From contig BSBK01001294.1 in the NCBI GenBank assembly GCA_027943335.1, forward strand, positions 310,001 to 374,000: a stretch of DNA of 64,000 bases, written 5' to 3'. Both the position numbers and the translations under genes were made by a program. The first letter of the stretch is position 1; every line of letters begins with the position of its first letter. Origin of the DNA: Chamaecyparis obtusa (lineage: Eukaryota > Streptophyta > Pinopsida > Cupressales > Cupressaceae). The notes under the pieces were generated by a model. The model saw nothing but the letters and a program-made list of their open reading frames with translations. It made no database searches and was not told where the DNA came from. Of the stretch, positions 11,769-22,290 are shown one piece after another.

Positions 11769-13012
11769 ACCTCAGAAACAAGCCTTGAGGTGAATCCCAT
11801 TCACTGGAATGGGCAGCTCCTCTCCATCCATACTAGCCAACTGAAAAGAATTATGGGCTTTGCATCCAATCACCATGAAAGGCCCACTCCATATGGCATC
11901 AAATTTAGTATGCCTCCCTAGTTTGTATTTTTCTTCATCCCACTTGAGGACAAGGTCCCCTTCCTTGAAAAATTTAGGTGTGGCCTTCTTATCAAAGTTT
12001 CTCTTCATCTAAGAGTGATGAGCTTCCAGGTTCTCTAGTGCTAGTTTTCTTGTTTCTTCAAGCTCAATTAATTCAGCAAGCCTAACTTGCATAACATCTT
12101 CTTCCATAAGATCAATTTCCTTGATTAAACTCAAAGTAGGCAACTCAGTATACAAAGGAATCCTAGCTTCTTTTCCATAAAAAAGCATATAGGGTGAGTT
12201 ACCTATAGACCTCTTAGGTGTTATTCTATCTACCCATAAGGTTGACTTCAACTTGCTGTGCCAATCAGTTTGGTTTCCTTCTATAGTTCTCTTGATGATT
12301 CTTAGCAAGTTCTTATTTGTTGATTCTCCTTGACCATTGCCCTGAGGGTAATAGTTAGAAGAGGTACTTAGGAAGATATTGTGCTTGAGTGCCCATTCTA
12401 AGATTCTATTTCCCAGAAATGCCATAACATTGTCTGAAATGATAGAATCTGGAGTGCCAAATCTAGACACAATGTCTTGATAGAAGTTTAGGAAAGATGT
12501 CTCATTTGCTTGCTTTAGTGCTATAGCCTTTGTCCATTTGGTGAAATAGTCTATAGCAGTAAGTATCCATTTGTGTCTAGCACTGGATGGGGGGTTGACA
12601 GCTCCAGTGAAATCCAAAACCCATTTAGAGAAAGGTTGTTCCACCTTGATGGGATGTAGAGGGACGACTGCTAACTTCTGTTTCCCAGCAAATAGAGCAC
12701 AATTCTTGCACTTCCTCACCCAATAAAATGCATCCTTATACATGCTAGGCCAATAATACCTAGCTCTCATCACTTTCAGAGAAGTGCTTATGGCTGCAAA
12801 GTGTCCTCCAGAACCTCCATCATGAAATTATTCTAGTATTCTGTCTACTTGGCTAGTTTCAACACATCTCAACAAGACACCACTATGATCCCTCCTATAC
12901 AAAACATCATCAATAATGATAAATGGAATAGCTTGGAGTCTAAAGTACCTTATTTTACTCCTTTCAAGGCCTTGAGGGCACTGACCAGTGGATAGATAAT
13001 GTTTCATCTCTA
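11769..13012 (-). pseudogene. Element B integrase
   Basis: The best preserved integrase in the window. The HHCC module is visible ('FHDGGSGGHFAA' ... 'CKNCALFAG'), as is the core with all three catalytic acids: 'WVLDFTGAVNPPSS' (Asp), 'IISDNVMAFLG' (Asp) and 'YYPQGNGQGESTNK' (Glu). The C-terminal part has 'FFKEGDLVLKWDEEK' and ends in 'PIPVNGIHLKACF' at 11,772. There are stops at 12,829 and 12,009, the latter a TAG between the core and the C-terminal module. The N-terminal end joins RNase H across the nested insertion. Known role: inserts element cDNA into chromosomes. Confidence 0.88.
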
Positions 13013-13017
13013 TTGTC
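13013..13017. repeat. Left target-site duplication of solo LTR G (TTGTC)
   Basis: Five bases before the TGTTAGG start of LTR G. The right copy at 20,966-20,970 reads TTATC, one transition different. Confidence 0.7.
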
Positions 13018-13433
13018 TGTTAGGAATAAGGTGTCTCAACCTTGGATAATTCCTATTCTTATTATTTGTTTTGTAAAATGTATTTCTTGCAAATAATGTA
13101 ATTAAGTGTGAGTGTACATGTCTAGTTGGCATGTTGATGTGTCACTCCACTTGATGTGTTGGCATCTTGAATTGTGTGTAAGGAGATCATGGCTGAAACG
13201 GTTATGATGGATTCCTATGACACGTAAGAGCTATATCTGGAAGATTCAATGACAGGTGAAGAAATGTGGCAATTGATAAAATTGAGTACTATACACTCTT
13301 CCCCAATCGTGGGGTTTGGGGCATCACCCTGAATTTTTTTTTTTGGGTTCCTATTTTCTCAGAGAATGGTAAAACCCTAATACAGCTATCTTTGGAGGTT
13401 TCCCTAAAAGAGGACGCACATGATATAAGCATT

Positions 13434-14451
13434 TGTTAGAAATAGGAAATACTGAGAGGGGGGGGTGAATCAGTATTTCACAAACTTTTTTTTTTCCCAC
13501 TTATGGATATAACAAATTACTTTAGTGCATACAAAGATTATCAAGCTGATTAACAAACATAGCAGTAAATAGAAAGAACTCATAACACATGATATGTTCT
13601 CGAGGAAACCCTGGCCAAGGGACAACCCCAGTGGGGATGGTACCCACAAAGATCACTAATCAAAAGTATCCTATTAGGGATATTGGACCTTGTTAGGAGT
13701 CAATTTACAATGTATAGTAGATCTGTCTTGGTTAAAGGACTTTAGGCCTTGTTAGAAGCCTTAACCCTGTTAGGAGTTAGATTACAAAACTTGATCACCA
13801 GCTGAGCTCACTGCCCAAACAGGTAGTAAAAAATGTTTCTGACTATAATATGGTACTACTTACAACTTCACATCAATAGCCTTTGCTTCTATCACAATAT
13901 ACAACTATCACAAGTTATCTTTTCTTTCTTTTTACATATCACACTTCTCTATTTCATTACATTTCAAGTATGCCTAATATATGAGTTATTAAAGTTAATA
14001 AATTTACATGGTTGGCTTCCAAAATCTTTATCCAAGAGTAAAAATCTAGGATGTCATCCCTTCATAATGTTAAGTCATTATTTTGACAAGCAAAAATAAT
14101 CCCTTAACTCTTTCACTAATACTGTCTCCAAAACTGTTCTGTCTGCAAAAACTATCTTCGGTAAACTTCGAATAACTTTGTTCTTATTGCTCCAAACTTT
14201 ATGTGCACTGAGATGGGGTATCCTCATACTCTATAGAAGCTTTAGTTAACTGTGAAAACAAAAATATTTCTCTAATGGAAGTCGCCAACTAAATCTTCAT
14301 CGGGTGCTCTATCATGATCACTTTATCCATACTTAGACAATTTCTTCCTTCAACTTGCCATACTTGCATTCTAGATTCTACGCTCTCAATAGAGATCATA
14401 TGTTGCCATAATGACAACATCTATGCATCCACATTAGCCAAATTTCCAACA
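13434..14451 (-). repeat. Element F 3' LTR
   Basis: 1,018 bases, starting TGTTAGAAATAGG and ending CCAACA on the plus strand. It is the direct repeat of 19,592-20,599. It includes a run of eight G near 13,459 and three short internal copies of 'tgttaggagt/ttgttagaagc' (about 13,690-13,780). Confidence 0.92.
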
Positions 14452-14464
14452 ATCTCCCCCTTTG
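14452..14464 (-). other. Element F polypurine tract
   Basis: On the minus strand CAAAGGGGGAGAT abuts the 3' LTR start (TGTTGG). This is the expected priming site for plus-strand DNA synthesis and it fixes the element orientation. Confidence 0.85.
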
Positions 14465-14903
14465 TCACTGGTGGCAACATATGGGAAAATTGGCTAAGTG
14501 TGCAAACAAAACTTCAAAAACACTTATACAAAATTGTGGCCAAAAGTTATACAATATGTATACAATATCATACTCCATAGAATAGCTCCTCCTATGAGTA
14601 TCCTTCCTCAACATATATTCAATTTTCTGCTATCTCTCCCCCTTTGACAACAATGACAAAGATAGGGTGTACAAAAATTTCAAAAACTTTATACCTTATT
14701 ATCAGTTATTGCAAAGCCGGTAGGCTTGCAACATAATCACCAAAATCTAACTTCCAAGATTCAAAATCTTTCTCCCATATCTTCTTGATGGATTCAACAA
14801 CATTGAGTAGAGTACTCAATTCGTATGTTGCTATCTGACAAGCTTTTAGGGAATTAAAGCTAAACTTTTGAAATGATGTCTTTGCTGAAAGACACTGCTC
14901 AAT
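14465..14903 (-). other. Element F 3' untranslated stretch
   Basis: Lies between the end of ORF2 and the purine tract. It contains a second purine tract on the minus strand near 14,636-14,644 ('ctccccctttg' on plus), possibly a duplicated or secondary PPT. No coding potential was seen. Confidence 0.5.
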
Positions 14904-17818
14904 TTAATCTTCAACAATTGATATCTTGATTGAGACATGCTCTCTCAAGATGTTAACCCTGATCATCTTTCTATTCTTCTCCTCTGCTAACATTCTAATT
15001 TCATCTTTCAATTTCCTTATGCTCTTCTCTACAGAACTTATCTTGACATTAGGGCTTGTCAAGGTGTTTGTCTCAGCTGTAATAGCATCTAACTTCTCTC
15101 TGATCTTCTTATCCTCTTCAACTATTAGGATTTTTGATTTAGTGCATTGTATGTACAAATTCTTTCTTGTCTCAAAATGTCTCCTCAAATTCTTTATGCA
15201 TACATCTAAACTACCAATATCATTTTGAATATTTACACTTAAAGTTTGTTGCATTTTTGCTTCAAAGTCTTCCTGAACTTTTATTCTAGCAATATCCTTC
15301 AAGTTAGAAAATTCAGAGTCAAAAGAATTTATTACTATTTTAGCTTTCTCAAGTGGATCCGATTCAGATACCTTAGTGCTGATCACACTCTCAAGTTTCT
15401 CTGTCAAAACTCTAACTTTGCCTTCAAGGTCTTTCACCTTCTTATTCTTTCCAATAATTTTATTTAGAGATGTGATGAACTTAAGATGATCATCATCTTC
15501 AACTTCTTTTCCAAGGTCTTCAAACATTGAACCAATATGCCTCTTCTTACTATCAGGTGCGCTAGGGGTAGTGACCTCTGTCAAAATTTGTTTGCCTTTA
15601 ACTGATTGCTCTACTGGAACTGATTCTGATACTGTAGGTGCTTCCTCTACCTCTGTATTCTTCTTTGATTCTGTGACCTTTTCTTGCTCTCCCAAAGCCA
15701 AATTGTCAACAATGTTTCCTAGATCATGAAATACTGCATCATTTGATTCTAGAGTCACTTTGGTGCCTTCAATATCCATTGATTCTTTGCCAATATTGAT
15801 ATGTGAAGAAGATGGAACTTCTTCAATACCAACTTCCTCTGCATGTGGTTCCTCTGATTGCTTCTGCTGAGGGTCTGATTCAACATGCTTTTCTGCAACT
15901 ATATCTGCAAGAACTTGCATTACTGCTTGCTCTGTCTCTTTCTGTACTTCCTCCTTTTTGCCTCCCATTATAAGGATTGTTCTTCTCTTAGTTCTCAATA
16001 AAGTTCCAAGAGACTTAAAGAATCTCTTCAAATGATCTTCATCCTTAACTTTACAGAACTGTCTGATTACATGTTCTCTCATCTTTATGTCCTCTTCTTG
16101 TGCTCTTTGTTTTCTATTCACAAGTCTGTTATACAAATCTTTTGGGATCTTACCATGAATAGTGCTAAGTTTCTTATCTGCCACAATCATGTGTGTAACC
16201 ATTGCATTTTCAAAATTTAATCTGTCAAATGATCCATATAGATCATAGAATTTATTCAACTTAGTGAAGTCTCCATGCTTCAATATATCTTCATTAACTC
16301 TTTCATTCTTGGTTTCCAAGTTTTCTTCTTGATTGAAACTACATCATCATCTTTAATTACTGCTACATTTCTAGGTATAGGTGGTATAACCACTTTCTAT
16401 CTCTTGCCGGGTCCTGTTGCACTCACTTTTACTCTTTTTCTAGGAATAGGAGAAAAAGATTTATCTCCTTCATCTTTTTCAGGTACTTCAACTTTTACCT
16501 TTACTGCAATAGGATCAACAGGATTTGCACTTGATGTCTTAGGTGAGATTACAAGATTTTCACTTTGCCTCAGGGCTTCTGCAGTCTTCTTAGCTATGTC
16601 AAACTCATGACTTGACATACCTGATTCTTTCAATATTTTCTTCATAGTAGATTCAAATCTCTTACTAGATTTCTTCTTTTCTCTCAAACTTATTGCAAAG
16701 TTGAAATTCTCTTCATAGGTTCCAAACCTATTTGCATGACCATCCAACTCACACTTTAACAATCTATTCACATATCCTACTGTTTCTGCTTCAGATATTT
16801 AATAGCCAAGAGGGTCTATGAATTCCATTCTAGGCTCAACTGCTTCAATGTAGGTGAAATTAGTGTCAACCATAAAACAAATGTCATCTTTATGCTTTTC
16901 AACTAAGGATTGAGGAATCCTTGATTTGTTCTTAACAATATTCTGAAAAGTCTTCAATACAAGCTTCACACTATCATTAACTTTATCAAAAAGGTGCTTC
17001 ATGTAGACTGAGTTTATTCTTTCCATTCTATTCACATTGTCACTCCAATCAACTATGTAAGGAAATCTTCTCAAAATATGGAAAAACATATAGGTTATCA
17101 GAGATGAAAACCTAAACTATGTGTACTTAGCCTTCTTAATCTTTTCTAAGTTCTCAAATAACTGAATTTTCAAAATTTCACATAGGTCTACTGGTTTCTT
17201 CTCAATACACATAAGATAAGCTACATGAATCATTCCTGTAGCCATGTCATCTCTCCTTGAACTACCACAAAATTTAGTTGTTAGGATCTTGCAAAGGTAC
17301 CTAACATCATCTTGCTTAATCTTACTTATCACAATTCCTCTACCATTATAACTAGATCCAGTGTTGTCTAAAACAATCTTTCTCATGTTCTTTTCATTCA
17401 GTGGAATCTCTCAAACTTTTGATAATCCAGTAACTTCATGAATTAGGTCGGCAGTTATATTAATAACTCTATCCTCCATCCAGAATTTCTAATTGTGGAT
17501 TCTACTTAAAATGATCTTGGTACATTCCTCATCATTGAATTCATGCTTCATGGAATATTTGATAATTTCATTGTTCTCTAGGTTCCCATAAGCTGGTTTA
17601 ACTGACATGTCTTGATTGTACAATTTCCTATAATCATCACTAAAATTTGCATCTCCCAAAGTTTCAAACTTGCAACCTAAATATCCTTTAACATTCTCAA
17701 TGTGCAATACTCCATCTGGTACGGATGATAATGCTAGACTGTCATCAATTTTAGTTGGTTCTATCTTAATCTTTGGTCTATTCTTATCCTTAACATTATG
17801 AACCATAGAAATATCCAT
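14904..17818 (-). pseudogene. Element F ORF2: plant-transposon-type domain plus long coiled coil
   Basis: The frame starts at a Met at 17,818 ('MDISMVHNVK') and runs about 970 codons, with a few stops in one frame (17,489, 17,117, 16,799, 16,397) and one frameshift near 16,325. The N-terminal half has 'FWMEDRVINITADLIHEVTGL' (bridging 17,489-17,410). This resembles the entry motif of plant transposon-associated/plant-mobile-type domains. It continues with helical stretches like 'FSSLITYMFFHILRRF'. A lysine-rich segment follows ('RKRVKVSATGPGKR'). The C-terminal half (16,319-14,904) is a long charged region, with a predicted coiled coil in its last ~200 residues. I do not recognise the full protein, and the domain assignment is by eye. 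Confidence 0.6.
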
Positions 17819-18250
17819 CTTATCAACTGATTAAAGATCAAAAAATACCTCAACTTTGCAAATCTAGGGTTTTGGTATGATCGTCACTGCAAACTGCTTC
17901 CAAACTTCTTCAAATCATCCTCAACTCATTTTTCTTCTTTCAAATCACTTTACAATCACTTTGTAATCATAATAACTTTGATTTCAACATTATAAAACTT
18001 CACATTAACTCGATCTGACATCGCATTCATTCATTTTGCCGCTAAAACCTCAAAAATTTGATTCTGCAAACCTGCAACCATAAAACTTTCTGTGACCTCG
18101 CAAAACACAATATTTTATTTTGTGCACTTAACCATAGCATTAGTACAACATAATAAACCTATATCTAACTATGCAAAACTTAACTCATTCAAATTCCTAA
18201 TCTACACTAATCCTAAGTCCTAAACTACAGAAACTTACATAATTTAAGTA
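17819..18250 (-). other. Element F spacer between ORF1 and ORF2
   Basis: About 430 A/T-rich bases between the TAA of ORF1 and the ATG of ORF2. No ORF and no clear promoter motif is visible. If ORF2 is translated from the same RNA, it needs splicing or a second start. Confidence 0.5.
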
Positions 18251-19520
18251 CTTAAAGAAGGGTCAGGTAAAGATTCATCCTTACCATTGGTTACATTACC
18301 TTCTTGACTACTTTCAGTGCTGACTGTACCTGCTTGATCTATGCCTTTATCAAATTTTACTTCATCTTTATTGCTACATCAACCTTTCTCTTTGTTTCTT
18401 GCATTTTCATTCCTTCTTGCATTGTTCCTAGGGTTAGGGTTATGATGATAACCTCCATTGTTCATTCTGCAAAATCTTGCTGAGTGTCCAAACTTGTTGC
18501 ATATCTGACAAATGATTCCATTGTTTCCAAATCTCTATCCTTGCTGGTTAATCTATGACCTGCAATTTCTAGCAATATGTCCTACTTTGTTGCATCTAAA
18601 ACATACTACCACTTTTCTTTGATTCATTTCTTCAATAGATTTCTTATCTACATTGTTAGTATTCCCAATCATTCTATCATAATTATTCAAAATTACTTTA
18701 GCTCTTCTACATTTGTTAGCTCTATGTCCAAAACTATGACAAATATAACAATGTCCATTAAGAGGTTTAAATTGCTTACCTATGCAATCTCTCTTCATGT
18801 GCCCAATAGTATTACAAGCAAAACATCTACCTTTGAATTCTCTTTGCATACCTTTAGATGATTCTTCCTATTTTGATTCTTCTTGCTTTGATTTTTCTTT
18901 CTCTCTAGGTGGTTCGTCTTTAGGTGGATCTTCCAATGTGTTCTCATCTAGCTTTATTTCCTCCACACTTTCAGATGTCTTCAGATCTGGCTTCTTACTT
19001 TCATGGTTTGTTCTAAACATACTATATCCAAATCCAGTCCTATCAAAGAATGGTTCTTCAAAAGAAATTTGTTTTTCAGTCTTATCACTTTTTGAATATA
19101 GCCTTTCAAGTTGTTGTTTAGATTGAGTTAATTCACCTTTCACAATTTTATTATACTTCTCAAGTTCCACATACTGTACTTTTACTTTTTCAGATTCAGA
19201 TGTTTCCTTTTCAAGTCTTGACCTCAGATCTTCATTCTCAATTTTCAATTTTTCATTATCAGATCTCAAATTTCCATCTTTCATACTAAGCTTCAGATTT
19301 ACTATCTTCAACTCATGCTTAAGGATCTCATTTTTTTTTCTAATTTATCACAATCTTCAACAAGCATATCAGATTTCAGATCTTCAATCTTACCTTTTAA
19401 TTTGTCAATAGCATTCTTTTCATCTTCATATTTTCTTCTTAAGGAGTTTCTTTCATCAGTAAGCATATCAATCTATTCAAGAGCTTCTTCAAGATTCTTC
19501 TGAAGTTGATCCATATCCAT
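18251..19520 (-). pseudogene. Element F ORF1: coiled coil plus four CCHC zinc knuckles (Gag-like)
   Basis: The start is probably the Met at 19,520 ('MDMDQLQKNLEEALE'), about 60 bases after the primer site. The first ~250 residues are a long charged coiled coil ('KLKIENEDLRSRLEKE', 'VELEKYNKIVKGEL') with one frameshift at a T-run near 19,330. Four CCHC knuckles follow: CFACNTIGHMKRDC, CYICHSFGHRANKC, CFRCNKVGHIARNC and CQICNKFGHSARFC (about 18,820-18,460). It ends 'LPDPSLST' at a TAA near 18,251. Knuckles of this type bind RNA, so a Gag-like packaging role is likely. Four in a row is more than usual for Gag and recalls CNBP-type proteins. Stops at 18,868 and 18,553 interrupt it. Confidence 0.75.
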
Positions 19521-19577
19521 AGAGATCTTACTCAAGCTGCTAAGCTTTCCTTGAATGTTCCTTCTCCGAGTAACTAT

Positions 19578-19589
19578 GCTCTGATACCA
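19578..19589 (-). other. Element F primer-binding site (tRNA-iMet type)
   Basis: On the minus strand TGGTATCAGAGC lies two bases after the 5' LTR end. This is the classical sequence complementary to the 3' end of initiator methionine tRNA used by many plant LTR elements, especially copia types. Confidence 0.92.
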
Positions 19590-19591
19590 AT

Positions 19592-20599
19592 TGTTAGAAA
19601 TAGGAAATACTGAGAGGGGGGGGTGAATCAGTATTTCACAAACTTTTTCTTTTGCCCACTTATGGATATAACAGATTACTTTAGTGCATACAAAGATTAT
19701 CAAGCTGATTAACAAACATAGCAGTAAATAGAAAGAACTCATAACACATGATATGTTCTCGAGGAAACCCTGGCCAAGGGAAAACCCTGGTGGGGATGGT
19801 ACCCACAAAGATCATTAATCAAAAGTATCCTGTTAGGGATATTGGACCCTGTTAGGAGTCAATTTACAATTTATAGTAGATCTGTCCTGGTTAAAGGACT
19901 TTAGGCCTTGTTAGAAGCGTTAACCCTGTTAGGAGTTAGATTACAAAACCTGATCACCAGCTAAGCTCACTACCCAAACAGGTAATACAAAATGTTTCTG
20001 ACTATAATATGGTACTGCTTACAACTTCGCATCAATAGCCTTTGCTGCTATCACAATATACAACTATCGCAAGTTATCTTTTCTTTCTTTTTACATATCA
20101 CACTTCTCTATTTCATTACATTTCAAGTATGCCTAATATATGAGTTATTAAAGCTAATAACTTTACATGGTTAGCTTTCAAGAGTAAACATCTAGGATGT
20201 CATCCCTTCATAATGTTAAGTCATTATTTTGACAAGCAAAAATAATCCCTTAACTCTTTCACTAATACTGTCTCCAAAACTGTTCTGTCTGCAAAAAAAT
20301 ATCTTCGGTAAACTTCAAATAACTTTGTCCGTACTACTCCAAACTTTATGCACACTGAGATGGGGTATCCTCATACTCTATAGAAGCTTTGATTTAACTG
20401 TGCAAACAAAAATATTGCTCCAGTGGACGTCGCCAACTAAATCTTCATCGGGTGCTCTGTCAGGATCACTGTATCCATACTTAGACAATTTCTTCCTTCA
20501 ACTTGCCATACTTGCATTCTAGATTCTGCGCTCTCAATAGAGATCATATGTTGCCATAATGACAACATCTATGCATCCACATTAGCCAAATTGCCAACA
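19592..20599 (-). repeat. Element F 5' LTR
   Basis: 1,008 bases, the direct-repeat partner of 13,434-14,451 with the same TG/CA ends. Compared with the other copy it has a 13-base deletion near 20,180 and scattered substitutions. Confidence 0.92.
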
Positions 20600-20970
20600 A
20601 CATTTTTTAGGGTTGTGAAGATGGGAGTTGTAAGTGTATTGTTGGAATGTTTTATGCTACTGTGATTTGTCTTCAAGGGTTGGGAAAATCTTCTAAAAGA
20701 ACTTGCATTGCAAGTGTATTGTAAACTGTAACAGTTTTGATTAATACACTGTGCAGGTTTTGGAGTTCTGGGGTTTTTACCGAAAGGTTTCCCCAAGGTA
20801 AATCATTGTGTCATTCTCTATTTTCTGTATGCATGGTATATGGTTGCAATATCATTGTTAAATTAGTTAACGAATCTGAAACTGTAAGGATTTAAAAGAA
20901 TTTGCACAATACTTTCCTTTAGAGATTAGTGTAGGAAGCTGTTTCTGCACCTAAGTTTCCTTACATTATC

Positions 20971-22290
20971 CAGCTTGCACTCTGATCTGCATTTTGATTC
21001 ATCAGGAAAACTTCCTCCTTCTACTGGTTTGGGCCTGTTATTCCCTTTTTGAGCTATTCACATATCCCTTTTCCTCTAATTAGCTTGGTCACTTTAATCT
21101 GAATGTCATACTCCATGACTTTGGTTACCCAACCAGCCCTCTTGTGGCTCAGGTCTTTATTTAGCAGGAAATCCTTTATGCAAGGATGAGCAACCATCAG
21201 GTGCACTGTGTTATTGGATAAAAAGTGTCTGAATTTTTTTAAACTCCTCAGAATTTCTAGGACATGCTTCTCTACAGGAGTGTAATTAAGTTCATAACCA
21301 TCTAGACCTTGGTTGTAAAAAGCCACTAGTTGCTCTTGCTTCTCAGCATTCTACTGGATTAACATGGTAGAGATACTATCAGTGTCCCCAAAAGAATATA
21401 GGATGAAATCTTTAGAAAATTTAGGGTTTACCAGAGTAGGAGCAGAGGCAATTGCTTCCTTGACTTCCTCAAAACACCTTTTTCCTTCATTTGTCCAATG
21501 AAAAGTTGAGTTCTTTTTCAGCATCTGGGTCATAGGCTTTAGTAGTGCTACAACATTTGGAATGGATCTTCTTAAGAAGTTGATTCTTCCAAGAAAACTC
21601 TGCAGTCCCTTCTTATGAGCTGGTAGGGGTAGTGCCATGATGGCTTTTATCCTCTCAGGATCAATTGTTGTCCCCTATTTAGAAATAATGTGCCCTAGTA
21701 ATCTGCCTTCATGGACAACAAAAATGCATTTCTTCGGATTCAATGAAACTCCAAACTCTCTGCACCTCTCAAAGATCTACCTCAGATGAGGCAGGTGATC
21801 ATTAGTGTCTTTTGAAAAGATAGTTATATCATCCAAATAAACTAGAATGAACTTGTTCATTAAACTAGCAAATGCCATCTCCATGGCTTTCTGAAATGTA
21901 GCACCAGTGTTAGACAGCCCAAAAGGAATCTTCCTGTATGCCATGGTGCCCCATTTGGTGGTAAATGCTATTTTATATTGATCTTCCTCTTTAACTAGGA
22001 TCTGGTTATAACCAGAAAAACCATCTAACAAAGAAAATCTGTTAGACCCTGAGACATACTGTAAAATTTGTTCCATGGAGGGAAATGGGTGATGATCTTT
22101 GAGTGAGGCTCTATTAAGGTCTCTGAAATCCACACATAACCAGATTTCACCATTCTTCTTCCTAACTGGTACTAGATTGGAAACCCAAGAGGTGTGTTTA
22201 ATGGGAAAAATAATATTGGCCTCAATCATTTTCCTCAACTCTATTTTCATCAAGACTTCTAACTTAGGATTGATGGGTCTCTGTTTCTAC
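20971..22290 (-). pseudogene. pol: Element B reverse transcriptase and gypsy RNase H
   Basis: RT motifs in order: 'SWVSNLVPVRKKNGEIWLCV', 'FSLLDGFSGYNQI', 'IPFGLSNTGATFQKAM' and the catalytic 'VYLDDITIF' box (about 21,835). Then comes the thumb ('LNPKKCIFVVHEGRLLGHI') and the connection/RNase H with 'FLGRINFLRRSIPNVV', 'NYTPVEKHVLEIL' and 'WVTKVMEYDIQIKV'. All lie in one frame with stops at 21,777, 21,675, 21,351, 21,054 and 21,015. As in A, C and D, the first RNase H Asp motif is not canonical ('YSFGDTDSIST'). The frame continues across the nested insertion into integrase. Confidence 0.88.

Larger units (their letters stand above)
13434..20599 (-). mobile_element. Element F: complete pol-less LTR retrotransposon (7.2 kb)
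   Basis: Two long direct repeats flank a 5.1-kb interior, with TG...CA ends, a primer site after the right LTR and a purine tract before the left one, all on the minus strand. Flanking 5-mers GCATT and ACATT fit a target duplication with one change. The interior holds a coiled-coil/zinc-knuckle ORF and a second long ORF. I could find no protease, integrase, RT or RNase H motif on either strand, so it must be a non-autonomous element moved by enzymes made elsewhere. The two LTRs differ at a scattering of positions and by a small indel, so insertion is not very recent. Confidence 0.9.
13018..20965 (+). repeat. Solo LTR G, interrupted by element F
   Basis: The left part (13,018-13,433) starts TGTTAGGAATAAGG; the right part (20,600-20,965) ends TTCCTTACA. 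Together they are about 780 bases after removing F. The right part contains 'ggggtttttaccgaaagg' and 'gtttcccc.aggtaaatc', which is the look of the downstream (R/U5) region of copia-type LTRs on the plus strand. It has near-perfect 5-bp target duplications (TTGTC/TTATC) and no internal element sequence. It therefore appears to be a solo LTR left by recombination, inserted into element B and later hit by F. Confidence 0.75.

Noticed and set aside
18577..19126. Plus-strand frames across F ORF1
   Set aside because: Ser/Phe-rich mirror of the Lys/Glu/Arg coiled coil on the minus strand.
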